Part shown: positions 10,346-20,367 of the stretch, one piece after another
How the letters are laid out: each line of letters starts with the position of its first letter
Numbering within the stretch: position 1 is the first letter of the stretch
DNA from: Paraphaeosphaeria minitans
Taxonomy: Eukaryota > Ascomycota > Dothideomycetes > Pleosporales > Didymosphaeriaceae
NCBI GenBank assembly: GCA_015832175.1
Contig: WJXW01000019.1
Coordinates: 186,001-250,000 of the forward strand
Direction: 5' to 3'
Length of the DNA stretch: 64,000 bases
The notes under the pieces: generated by a model
Told to the model about the DNA's origin: nothing
Seen by the model: only the letters and a program-made list of their open reading frames with translations
Database searches by the model: none
Program-made: the position numbers and the translations under genes

Positions 10346-10545
10346 TTGATAGCTACAACACCAAGAAAAAGTCAGTATAGCCTTATACGCGTGAATCTAC
10401 GACCTCAAGCTTACCTGACCTGTAAATGGCGCATGGGCGGGGCGGGCGCGGCATCTACCAATTTCGACGCTCTATACAATTAGTGTGGTGGGGGGAAAAT
10501 CGACGGTGCGCGCCAAGCTTTCCCAGAATTATGCATCTAACAGAT
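10346..10545 (-). repeat. Right terminal inverted repeat with promoter and 5'-UTR intron
   Basis: This is the inverted partner of 6867-7065. Read on the minus strand it has the same order: TTAGATGCATAATTCTGGG end, a TATA-like AATTGTATAG, a C-rich leader, then an intron at 10353-10414 with donor GTAAGC, CTGAC branch and TTGTAG acceptor. The start codon of the 652-aa gene (10343) lies 10 bases after the acceptor. The conservation of both splice sites in the two repeats is direct evidence that they are used. Confidence 0.85.
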
Positions 10546-11324
10546 ACGGTACCTACTACCGTAAGTGCTGACAGAAAATCCGCGCGAAGTGGGGCGGGAC
10601 GGTATCTTGAGAACGACAATATACGCTTTAGACTGATTCCAAGTGCTTACCCCCTGCTTGTATCTGCCGGATGGTCATGTGAATTACTGTTATATGACAG
10701 TCCTCGAATGCCGGAAAGCTCACAAGATCTGTGCCTTTGCGGTGCGACTGCCACCCCTAATAGTGTTTGTGAGGTGTTTATATACATATCACGATGCATA
10801 TATTCACTCTCCACTCAATTCGTGCTTTACTGGCTAGATCGAATTGCTTCCACCGTAAAGAAAAGCCTCGTGTGATGGAATCTACCTATTTTATCGTCGC
10901 AATCGACGCACAATCCACACTCCTTGTTAGTTGATAGGTCGTTTCCGGCACGAAGGGTTTTCCGTCTCTGAGTGTATCGGCACAGGTTGAGCGACTAATC
11001 TGTATGGAGTCCGAGAACACTCAGAGGCATATGGGAGTGCGTGAGGGCTCAGATGGATCCCCAAATCGATTGCTACCTAACTTATAGGCCTCGCACGAAA
11101 GGATAAAAGAAAACTTACCAGCTATATAGAGTTAAGTCCAACCTTCATACCTGGCAGAAAGGAGATAGCCGAGGTAGAGCTTCGGTTAGAAGACCCTCCG
11201 TAACGTGTTCAACCTACAACGTGCTCTCCCACTCATCGCCTTCCATTCAGAGACCCTTTTGCATAACGACGAACTTGTGGAGGAAGCCTGATTCGGCCTA
11301 GCTCTCACGTGATAGCGCATAGCG
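10546..11324. other. Intergenic stretch, no supported gene
   Basis: Between the transposon and the RAD54 relic I see only short reading frames without recognisable motifs or plausible splice sites. Confidence 0.5.
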
Positions 11325-12680
11325 ATGCAAACAATCTCCGACGCGTCGGATGTCGACGCCACCTTCACTGTGCAACTTCACACTACCGTCGGCACAAATG
11401 TGAGCGCATATCATCACGAACCTGCGTGTAAAAGGCGGAAGGTCAGTTACGCGGGTGCCGACCGTAAAAATGAAGAAGGCGACAAACCATACTCGAACGA
11501 TGATCGGCTGGCTCTTGCCACCCTGCATGTTAAACAGGTTTCCGGTGTTCAAGCCAAAGGACACATACATTGCCTTTAAGACGAGATTCATCTTCCCACT
11601 AAATACCAAGGATATCGAAGGGTACAATTCGTTTCGTCCTGCGCCATTGTTGGGCATGCGGAAGGCTATAGTGTTTGTAGCGCGCCTGTCGAGAGCCCAA
11701 GTTCAGCCGGCAGGAAAAGAAGTCCATGGACGAACCTTTGGTGCACAAGAGTTTGGCAGAGATTCTGGGCTTTGAAGATGAAGATGGACGACGACAGGCT
11801 AAGAGTGCCTGTTGTCATAGACCCACGACTACTAGCGAAAGTCCTCTGACTGCATCAGGTCGAGGGAGTGAAGTTCTTGTACCGCGTTGTAACGGGAAGT
11901 GTCGACTCAACAGCCAACGGTTGCATCATGACGGACGAGATGGGTCTTGGAAATACGTTGCAATGCATCACACTCACGTGGACGCTTCTGAAACAATCAC
12001 CGGATACTTGATAATCCACGATCCAGAAGTGCGTCATAGCTTGCCCTTGCAGTCTGGTTCGAAATTGGGCAAATGAAGCTCGTTAATTGGCTGGGACTGG
12101 ATGCTATAACGCCCTTTGCCACCGACGGGAACCCATCGAAGGAAGAGCTGATCCAGCAGATCAAGCAGTGGAGCATCGCATCAAGTCGATCCGCTAAGCG
12201 ACCCGTTTGGTTCCTTACTGTGCGACGACGGCCATCAATTAAAGAACGACGAGAGCCAAATTTTCACAGCTTTAACTGGGCTCAACGTTCAGAAGCGAGT
12301 CATGGAACGCCGATCCAAAACGATATGTCGGAGTAACGTTACTTTGCTCTGCTCAACTTCGCGAACCCCAATTATCTCAACACCAGGAACAATTTCCGAA
12401 AGCAATCCAAAATCCCGATCTTGCATGGGCGTGGTGCTGATCTCACACATTTAGATCGCCAGAAGGGTTGACGAACGCCTCGCTAAGTTGCTTGACCTGG
12501 TCAACAAATTCATCATCCGACGAACCAACGACATTCTTTCGAAATATTTACTTGTTAACAATGAGCACGTCATCTTCTGCAACCTTGCGCCATTTTAGGA
12601 GGACCTGTACAACCATTTTGCATACATTAGTCAGATACCGTTCCAAAGAATGCATCTTGAGCTTGTATGATCCCTTGTAA
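11325..12680 (+). pseudogene. RAD54: RAD54-like SNF2 DNA translocase, decayed N-terminal half
   Basis: Pieces of a Rad54 homologue can be read in order across all three plus frames. They are KRRKVSYAG and DRLALATL near 11430-11520, FRPAPLLGMRKAIVF at 11630, EPLVHKSLAEILGF at 11730, then [11 protein letters not shown] and DEMGLG at about 11850-11960. NWLGLDAITPFATDG and QQIKQWSIAS follow at 12085-12180, then FTALTGLNVQKRV at 12260, and FIIRRTNDILSKYL at 12510. Rad54 remodels DNA during homologous recombination. At least four frame changes and several stops break the frame. The Walker A lysine is replaced (GLGNT instead of GLGKT). The C-terminal helicase lobe is absent. This is an old non-functional copy; the working gene should be elsewhere in the genome. 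Confidence 0.85.
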
Positions 12681-13079
12681 CTTTCGATCTCCCCATCTGC
12701 TATCGCTTTCGTTTCTTGAAGTCAGAGCGATCCCAATCTAGAATAACGTCCATCACTGTATGCCGAAAACCACGGTGTGGCGGAAACGACCAATCGGTCC
12801 GCGAGTATTGCTGACACTCCTTCGATTCAAGAGCACTGATTGGAGTTTCTCGGCCCACAGTGCTTTTCGCCTTACGGTGACGGACGTTACCTCGCCCATT
12901 TCAGGTATCGCATATATGCTATCTCACTTTGGAGGTAGACTTGGTTTTCAACCTGTGGTTCAATGTTGGTAAAGTAGACTAGAATTCTTGCTGATACTTC
13001 ATCGTGGAGGAAAAGTGGCGTATCGGCCGGCTCATACATCTCTTCCTCTTTAACAGGTTGAATCTCCTTGTTCCGGTTG

Positions 13080-13640
13080 AGGATATGAAGGGGTGAAGCT
13101 GCAATCACTACCGACTGTACAATAAGTAGCGAATGCAGCTTCACCCTTTCATGCACCAGGATGCTGTCAGCATCACTCAAAAATATCTCATTGGTCGGAA
13201 GGACTGATTCAGAGCAATCACAAGTGGCTGTACAGTTGTCAGCAATTGCGGATTCATTCTCCCAATCAGAGTTCTAGATACAGTCTCTGGCGATTGGAGC
13301 TTCACCCCTTCATGAACCGCTTTGCATGCACTGACGTACTGTCAGCATCACTCGACCATTTTCCATTGGTTTAAACGGCGGAATTAGGACATAAAGCTCT
13401 GCTGATTGGATGACAGTGACCGGTTCTCTGCCTGAAGGGGTGAAGGAACAATCGCTAGTAGCTGTAATACCATCAGCATATGCACCATTGCTAGGCGGTG
13501 CTTCAGCTATGTCCAAGGGTCAAGCTGCGTTCACAGCGACCAGGGTGTCATTTGGACCAGCGACAGTAACCGGAGCCAAACCTTCCAACGTCAGTCAGCG
13601 CGACATCGTAGAGATAAGTTGTACGTAGTTCTCGAATGCA
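13080..13640. repeat. Diverged inverted and direct repeats around a CTTCACCC motif
   Basis: ATGAAGGGGTGAAGCTG at 13089 and its near reverse complement CAGCTTCACCCTTTCAT at 13136 make a hairpin-like pair. The pattern recurs as GCTTCACCCCTTCATG at 13301 with CTGAAGGGGTGAAGG at 13431. After both right-facing copies the string CTGTCAGCATCACT follows (13166 and 13343). A third diverged copy of CTTCACCC...CTGTCAGCATCACT lies at 59143-59192. No gene is evident here, and the ORFs have no recognisable motifs. Confidence 0.45.
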
Positions 13641-13816
13641 GTACGATAACATTCGATCTCTACCCTTCATTCGATAGTGCACTTCTTCATCGTTTCGCGT
13701 CGTTCCGATGGCATACTTCATCGACGGCAAAGATTGTATGGTGAGCGACTGATCAGAATGCCATGCGAAACGCCGTTACTAATACTTAGAGACTGCCATA
13801 GATCTCGGAGTGGTTC

Positions 13817-14720
13817 ATGTTGACCTTAGCCACTCTCTGTGTCGCTGCGCATGCCTATACACAAATGTTTTGTGTTAGAAAAAAACTAGGGCTTTACGAG
13901 ATCTTATTGATTGCCTCTGCTCTCGACGGCTTTGGGTTAATCATTTGTGACACCCTCACATTCCAGATGGGCGTATTGGACCACTACGAAGCTTCTGAAA
14001 CTTTGTCCAAGGTGCGTGCTTCAAGATATATGTGGTCTCCCTACTCTAGATTTACTTATATTTGTCACTTGTAGATTTCGTTCGCCTCGAATTACTTTTA
14101 CGACTTCGGAATGGGCCTTCCTAAACTTAGCCTGCTAGTCTTCTACTGGACTTCTTTCGACTTCAAATGTCACCACAGAATCAGGAGGATGCTATGGATT
14201 ATAACCGCTTTCGTAATTGCTTGTTATCTCACAAGTCTTTTCGACGACACGTTCTTCTGTGGCCAAGATGTCTCCGTGCAGTGGTCTCAAGAAGAAGACG
14301 CGTGCTCGGTATTCTATGCCCAGGAGCCTTTCATCCTAAACTTCACGCTGGGTCTCACTTGCTATCTGGCCGTATACATGATCCCTGTGATACTACTATA
14401 CCATGGCATATTCCAGGCATCGACTGCAGTCCTTTTGACGTTTGCTGCGGGAGTCCTCCCTATCGCTTCAGGAATTGTTCGATTTATCTGTCTCAAGGTG
14501 GGAACTGGCCAAGAGAATCTTGTCTGTAAGTCTGACAAACCTAGCTGTAAAACCACCATTGCAGGGTGTACTAACTGGAGACTGTATAGATATCCTAAGC
14601 ATGGTCGAGTTGGCTCTCGCTATAATCGTTGCTTCCCTGCCTGGCTTGAAGCCATTACTGTATAAGTTATTGTACATTAATGGCATTGGCCATGTTGCTA
14701 AGGAAGGGTTTCAGGCTTGA
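13817..14720 (+). CDS. Fungal rhodopsin-domain 7TM integral membrane protein
   Basis: The three coding exons are 13817-14011, 14075-14497 and 14565-14720. They join in phase 0 across introns of 63 bp (GTGCGT...TTGTAG) and 67 bp (GTGGGA...TTGCAG) to give 257 aa. Seven hydrophobic segments can be counted, the last being LSMVELALAIIVASLPGLKP. The pattern ME/VE-LALAI...LP-LKPLL in TM7 is the hallmark of the fungal rhodopsin-like (Pth11-related) membrane proteins. Members are thought to act as receptors or sensors, but most have no known ligand. There is no CFEM domain and almost no C-terminal tail, so this is a short member. The donor of the second intron is suboptimal, which slightly lowers confidence in that junction. 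Confidence 0.7.
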
Positions 14721-15452
14721 TGCTGCAAGCTCCATCAGACTTTCTCTATCAGACATGAACAAGCTTCAAGACATCTCGCTGACTGATACCAAGTAGCGTA
14801 GCCTAAATGCAAGAACCTTCGCGTTTGAAGCTTAATTCTCAGCAAAGATGGGGCCGGGAATGATACCCTGACGTTTTGGTCGAAATAACAAGTTTGGATA
14901 AGAACTAAGCGTACGCGAAGGAGCGAGGTCATTGAAATTGCAACAGATTTTATGCATGCGAGTGTGGAGGAAAAGGAAAAAGAGACGTGAACATCAGGAA
15001 TTAAGCGCAGGCGACAGGATCTTGAACTCCCGTTTCTGATAACGTATGAATAGCTTATCCGTCGGACTATGATGGCAATGTCCCTGCTACGGTGAACTGC
15101 GTATCGTATGAAACGAAGCTTTCGTGAGGCATGGTATGCCATTGCATGGTTAATTGTGATGCCTGGCCGAGATGCGGACGGCGATCCCATTCGGGCTTAA
15201 CATCAATAGCCACTCAACCACTGCTGGCCAATATTTTTGGTCTAGGCAGGCACGAGTGTGGGGTTACCCGTCAGCCGCGTATAGGCCATGTGAAGCGTAT
15301 GTGTCAGCTATAGTACTCGACGTGGGACATAGCCGCTAGGACGAAGACTGTAATAATGGATGATTATTCGACGCCAGCTTTCTCTTTCTGCTTACAACTG
15401 CGCTCGGTATCAGGTAGGATTAAAATCGGCTTTCAGGCTTAAGGCTAGAACA
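14721..15452. other. Intergenic stretch with a possible tRNA-like (pol III) relic
   Basis: No protein gene is supported here. On the minus strand about 15005-15075 there is an A-box-like string (ATAGTCCGACGGATAAG) followed by a B-box-like GAGTTCAAGATCCTG, as in tRNA-derived SINEs. The stem-loops do not fold as a canonical tRNA, so this is weak. Confidence 0.25.
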
Positions 15453-15983
15453 TCAACGCCCCCCCGCCCCCCACCATACGTGATGGAAAACCCCCTGTGT
15501 AGACATCGAAAAATCACAAGAATATTTTATTCGTGATAAAATATCCGACGGTAAACTCATTCAATCTAGTCCTCTGCGTTTGCTCGAAACAATAGCACCA
15601 CTTGTCCCTGATTGCTTACGTGTCCACTCCTGGATCGTGCCTGTCCCTAGAGAAATCGTGCAGTACTTAGGCTTCATAGAGTGAGGTGATGATGTTCTTG
15701 AATGTAGATGTAGATAAGGGTGGTTGACTTATAAATTGGAATGTAAGCAGCGCGCTGTCATGCCTCACAAGATTCCGAGAGACATTCTGCGGAAGAACAC
15801 AGCCACGCGCACGTAATTTTCATATACGGGGTGCTTTTTTGAAGTTTAAGAGCTACAGTTCGCAACAAATCGTAGCGATGTGATTAGTATAATACCAGCA
15901 TTGAGCCGTGAACTCTTGAAGCTGGAATATCTCGCTTACTCTCCTACAAAAGGGGTTTTCCTAATCAATGGCCTAGACGTTAG
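15453..15983 (+). repeat. Diverged MITE-like element (copy 1)
   Basis: The left end (CACCATACGTGATGGAAAAC...GTAGACATCGAAAAATC) resembles the left end of the better copy at 28431-28908. The right end (GGGGTTTTCC...GACGTTAG) resembles its right end. No coding capacity is seen. The terminal bases have drifted, so the exact borders are approximate. Confidence 0.5.
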
Positions 15984-16533
15984 AGCTGGTTTGGTTTGGG
16001 GTTAGGCTGGGTCAGGATTAGTTCCGGGCTAGGGTTAAATGCTTCGATATCATCAGCTAGAACAGCTAGGAGAAGCAGTGCAGTCAGGTTGAGTATTCTG
16101 AGGAATGCTGCCCGTTCCCCCAATGGGTTCTTCGTAATGCCCCGATGAATTAACAGAGAAGTCATAACTCCGTACATAATAAAGGTGCACTCCGACGTTG
16201 GGACCATGTCAATAAGCATCCCGCCCCTAATCCGTGCCCTTGCGCCTCAGCTCCACCTGCATGACTGGAAATGATAGCGTTGACGCTGCTGATAACATCA
16301 TGATCATATGTCTCATTCGACGAGGCATCTACTCACGGCCCCAGTGTTCACAAGAAATGTCATTTCTCAACAAATTTGCGTTGATAAGAGAACGCCCACG
16401 CCGAGGTCACAACACGCCGGCTCACAAAGCTACACAGCATCTGAATCAACATCCCATGGAAGGTGCCCGTGTGCCAATTGGTGCGAAGAGCGCTCAGAGA
16501 GGAGAGTTCTTCGCTTCCAAAACGACTGTATCG

Positions 16534-17536
16534 TCAACCCGCTCAGAAGGCCTACGTCGCGTACGGGATGATATTCCGATAAAGCTATGGGCAGTCGCTT
16601 CAATAAGCTTCTGGGAAAAAGCAGCCTTCTGGGGCTTGTAAGTAAGCTACATTCGTATGTATACAATCTTATGTACGATAGGACGGCACCTTGGCAGAAT
16701 TACATGCAGCATCCCCCCGGATTGCTCGCGAACAAACACCTGGTGCACTTGGCTTGGGGCAGGTGAAAGCTACGCGTATCTACTGCGCCTTTTACATTGC
16801 CTACTATGTCTCTCCGATGCTTTTCGCTATCCTCTCCGACTCGTGCCGAGTCCTGCTCGCGTTCATCGTGTTCTACATCTGCTTCGATCAGATGCAGAAC
16901 AACCTAATCTCGCAATCCGCGCAGATGGAAACCAGCGGCACTCCGAACGACATGCTTTCGGCCATGAACCAAGTGGGTTGCATCCTCTTCACGCCCTTCA
17001 TACACCATGTCATCTATCCACTGCTTCACAAGCGTCATATATATCTCCAGCCGATCACGCGCATCACTATCGGGTTCGGGTTTGTAGCGTCTTCGATGGC
17101 ATACACTACAATCGTGCAGAACGTTATCTACTCTTCTGTTCCATGCTACAACCATCCACGAGCGTGCAGTTCGGTCGCAAACCGCGAGCCAAATCACGTC
17201 AATGTCTGGATCCAGGCACCAGTGTTCTTCCTCATTGCCATGGGCGAGGTATGGGCTTACGTCACGGCGCTTGAGATCGCTTACAGCCACGCTCCACAAA
17301 ACATGAAGGCCATGATCCAGGCCATCTTCCCACTCATGGCGGGGGTTGGATCAGCGGCCGCAATGGGCCTGACGACGTTGGCTCATGACCCAAATCTCGT
17401 GATCTTGTACGCTGCGTTAGCTGGTGGGATGGCAATCACTACGGTCGTCTTCTGGCTCTTATTCCACAAGCACAACAGTGACCACGCCGGGAACAAGAGC
17501 GATGTATCTGTGGGTTTCGCAGGCACTCCGTCCTAA
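16534..17536 (+). pseudogene. POT/PTR2-type peptide transporter, rearranged relic
   Basis: This is a proton-coupled oligopeptide transporter (POT/PTR) fragment. The N-terminal part is readable as EGLRRVRDDIPIKLWAVASI up to an intron at about 16639-16681. The next exon begins TAPWQNYMQHPP and then changes frame to give TPGALGLGQ near 16740. Soon after ILSDSCR (about 16845) the protein jumps straight to VLLAFIVFYICFDQMQNN, so a large middle portion, roughly 200 residues judged by family length, is missing. From there the C-terminal half is intact to 17536, with a long extracellular loop and the last helices, ending AGTPS. One frameshift plus the internal deletion should abolish transport. Confidence 0.75.
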
Positions 17537-18470
17537 CGCTGTCAGCGCAAAAGCATGGTTGCAGCTCTTATTCCGGAGCCAGTGCAACCTCACAAGCTCA
17601 ACTATTGTAAGTCAAGAAGATAGAATCACGGTTGAGGTCGACGGCAGCCGTGGTTTACTAAGTGACTCCATCCACAAGTCGGTCCTAGGTGGATACACAC
17701 CGCTCCGGTCTTAGAGGCGGGTCCTTCGGTGCGACAACCCCTTTTCTCGGTAGTCTTCTGGCGTGAAGAAATTTTCGCTTCCACACTCGTCCTATCCCGT
17801 CCCTCTCGATGATCGACTCAATATGTCAAGTATAGAAGCATTCACCCAACCCCTGGCAACGCCATCCCTCATAACTCGAACCACTGAATACCGGCAAGGT
17901 TCGGACCCAGTTTAGCCGAGTTGTTCCCTCTTGGGCTGGTCCGCTGTGTTGCCATCGCGCGCGGCGTCATCAAGATGTTCAACAGCAGGATTGCTACAGA
18001 GATGAGCGGAAGCGGAGCGGTCGTGTCCATCATTAGCGTTTTCTGCGGCCGCTGCAATTTGAGTGAGAACGCTTGAAGCTAGGGTGTAGTATATAAGTAT
18101 GAATGAGAGAGTCCCGTTTGTGTTGCATAATGCAGTAGCTTGCTAAGTTACCTTGAACAAGCTCACCAAGGTTGGGTCCATCGCGTTGCTCGGCATCCTG
18201 CCTGCGTGCTTGAAAGGACAAGGCAGGCAAGCTCTTGTTCAAGTCTGGTGAAGCTAAGTGCATACAGTTTCGTCCCGATCTTGCTCTTGCCTGCTTCTTC
18301 ATTCTGAGTGTACCTAGCGCACGAGTGATTTCTGCTCTCAGAACCAGCCGTAGAGTACGTTCGGAGTGTCTGCTGGGTACAGCATGAGTTAAAGTTTTAT
18401 TATCGGACGTTGACGGGTGGGCTCCTCCCTACATATTGATCTGAAATCATGGAATATCTTTCGATCGAGT
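17537..18470. other. Intergenic stretch, no supported gene
   Basis: Short ORFs occur on both strands but none shows recognisable motifs, splice structure or a signal peptide. Confidence 0.45.
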
Positions 18471-18479
18471 GAATGAGCA

Positions 18480-18645
18480 TTAGTAGAGCTATACGAGAGG
18501 ATCCGTATTGTCCCCGGACCGGAAGAGAACCGTTCAGCAGCCGGCAAAGAGAAGTTGGTATAGAAGTCGAGTCACCGAATCCTGTCACTACCTTCAGCTA
18601 TATATTATATACGTGAGGATCACCCATAAAATTCTCGATCGCCGT
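18480..18645 (+). pseudogene. Fragment of dynamin-like GTPase gene (repeat segment D, copy 1)
   Basis: GAGGATCCGTATTGTCC and following bases encode RIRIVPGPEENRSA and KEKL, the stretch that follows the G2 region in fungal dynamin/Mx-like GTPases. The complete gene at 51567 has RIRIVPGSEENR at the same place. The fragment aligns with 58430-58590 for about 150 bases, including non-coding sequence after the motif. It is a small dead scrap moved as part of a dispersed repeat. Confidence 0.6.
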
Positions 18646-18723
18646 AAACCTGGAGCTACTTAAAATTAATGGTTGTCATATCCATTCAAAGCTGAAACAT
18701 GGTGGACAGTTAGCACCGATACC

Positions 18724-19180
18724 CATGCTACTATGGCATAGTGCAGGAGGCTGCATCGGCATCGCGGCTATTAAAGTGGGTCAGGGCTATTGCCAGGCTC
18801 TCTGTGTCCACGAGGAATATCTTTGGATGATATAATTCGAATTTTCTCTTCTGGTGATACAAACAGATACGTAGATAATGCTGATGTCAGCGGTGGTTGC
18901 TCCGCTGCTACGCTGCCGTAAAGTAGCAAGTGGAGACCTCCGAATCCCGCGAAAGCTATGCGTTCTATGATGATTATGCTTAATGTATAGCACCTACGGA
19001 TGAGTTGGGGCAAGACTTGCTGGCTGCTAGAGCACGCCCTTGTTCAGCCTGCAGAGGGCCTCCCGTAGCAATACACTGTCTCTGCCTGTCCTAATCTGAT
19101 CTACAGTGATGGTTAGCTACCCGTATTATCTCATTCTCTTCTGCTAAGACTGTTGCTGAGTTCAAAACTGTGGTCATGAT
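18724..19180 (-). repeat. Dispersed repeat segment S, copy 1 (inverted)
   Basis: The reverse complement of this segment matches 57947-58395 at roughly 80 percent by eye. Shared blocks include GAGGGCCTCCCGTAGCAATA with its partner at 58045, and the stretch around TTTGTATCACTGGAGGATAA. Both copies contain the same short frame (GGLRLLL.GSVAA), but no known protein is recognised. It is unknown repeat DNA, probably derived from a mobile element. Confidence 0.6.
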
Positions 19181-19515
19181 AACAATTCGCCATAAGACAT
19201 GAATTAAACGGGATCTATAGCAGCATCAGCAGTAAGGATCAATGGAATGAGTATCGGGTTGACCCTGAGCAGTGAGCATAATATAACCAGTAACAGGGTC
19301 ACGTGACTGGATCTATGGCACAGACCTAATGGATGACCACTAGGTCATCCTCATCGATAATCCAAAATGTCACTGTATACAGCTTTCTCACAGAAGATAA
19401 ATCGTGACGTTTTGGCAATTGAGAGTCTCGTTATAAGAATGCTTACGTCGCCCAAGGTGCTGAACCTACTTTCTTTCATACAAGTAACTCATTAGATTCT
19501 TTCCAATTCCCCATT

Positions 19516-20367
19516 ATGCAAAAACTCGCAATAATGAGCAATGTCGTTTCGAGACCGCCCAAAGGTCAACAAAAGAATTCCAAGAACCTTGAGGAGACAC
19601 AGAAGAAGTTATCAGAGCACATCAAGGACTACAAGGAAAAAGAAATCTCCAACTTGCTGGAGAGCTTGTCAAAAGAGGCGAAAGAGCACCTTGTGAAACA
19701 AAGATATCTTCAAGAAGCAGCGCTCTCCGGAAGCTGGAGAACTATGGCTCTTCTTATAGAAAATGGATTCAGAAAATGGATTCCGAGCAAAGAGGGCAAT
19801 AAGATGTTTTCCAAGCTACTTTATGAATACAAGTGTCAAGCGGAAGATCCCAAAGGTAAGTTTTGGAAGATCATATTATGGTCAAGCTTACACCTATGCC
19901 TAGATGAAAACGCTCAAAGAATCTTAAATTTCTTAGAAACAAAGAGCGAAGAGATAGAAATGGGCGGAAAATCAGCAACAGAATCCATTCGTGCCATGCT
20001 ACAGCTGTGGCCAAAATGGCTTGTATACAGGCTTCGAGTGCCAGCTTTGGTAGATGTCGATGATGAGTGCGTTGGGTGGAACATATCCTGGTCTGTTCAC
20101 AGGAATGTCGATACAGCTGTGGAACATGGTACGTGGCGAACACTAAATATGGAGCAGCAGCTTTTTACAGAGCCTATCACGCTTATATTAGATTTCGAAG
20201 ATGGGGAGAGGGGTATCAAAATTAATGAACCTATGTCTGGAACAGTCGAAGAGGTTCTGCGATGGATATATAATGTGTACAAGTCTTACTCCAGGACAGT
20301 AAGGCCAGCAGACTTTAACGGTATATATCTTAGGGAAAATTATTACAGGGTAGATCTAGCGACTTAG
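19516..20367 (+). CDS. Orphan 283-aa protein, intact
   Basis: I do not recognise this protein. It is an uninterrupted single-exon frame with a clean ATG at 19516 in A-rich context. The N-terminal 70 residues are Lys/Glu-rich and probably coiled-coil or helical. Residues 70-160 are helical with Trp-rich motifs (ALSGSWRTMALLIENGF is faintly ankyrin-like). The C-terminal half looks alpha/beta, with VDVDDECVGWNISW and LILDFEDGERG. There is no signal peptide or membrane segment. Base composition is more AT-rich than the neighbouring transposon genes. It sits alone between repeats, with 300 bases of plain upstream sequence. It is most likely lineage-specific. Confidence 0.65.
   Translation: MQKLAIMSNVVSRPPKGQQKNSKNLEETQKKLSEHIKDYKEKEISNLLESLSKEAKEHLVKQRYLQEAALSGSWRTMALLIENGFRKWIPSKEGNKMFSKLLYEYKCQAEDPKGKFWKIILWSSLHLCLDENAQRILNFLETKSEEIEMGGKSATESIRAMLQLWPKWLVYRLRVPALVDVDDECVGWNISWSVHRNVDTAVEHGTWRTLNMEQQLFTEPITLILDFEDGERGIKINEPMSGTVEEVLRWIYNVYKSYSRTVRPADFNGIYLRENYYRVDLAT

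Larger units (their letters stand above)
6867..10545. mobile_element. Two-gene DNA transposon with about 200-bp terminal inverted repeats
   Basis: The element is bounded by near-identical inverted repeats (6867-7065 and 10346-10545) and holds two convergent genes: a DD34E transposase on the plus strand and an unknown 652-aa protein on the minus strand. Both coding regions are open once one short intron in the second gene is removed. Each TIR contains a TATA-like string, a short leader and a GT-AG intron just upstream of the start codon it serves, so the TIR seems to act as promoter plus first exon for both genes. IS630/Tc1 elements normally carry one gene and often much shorter TIRs. A flanking TA duplication is not obvious, so the exact ends are uncertain by a few bases. 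Confidence 0.85.

Noticed and set aside
10426..10875. 149-aa plus-strand ORF
   Set aside because: It starts inside the right TIR of the transposon and has no motif; a chance frame in GC-rich sequence.
16000..16045. Possible interstitial telomere repeat (GGGGTTAGGCTGGG...CTAGGGTTAAA)
   Set aside because: Only two or three loose matches to TTAGGG without a regular period.
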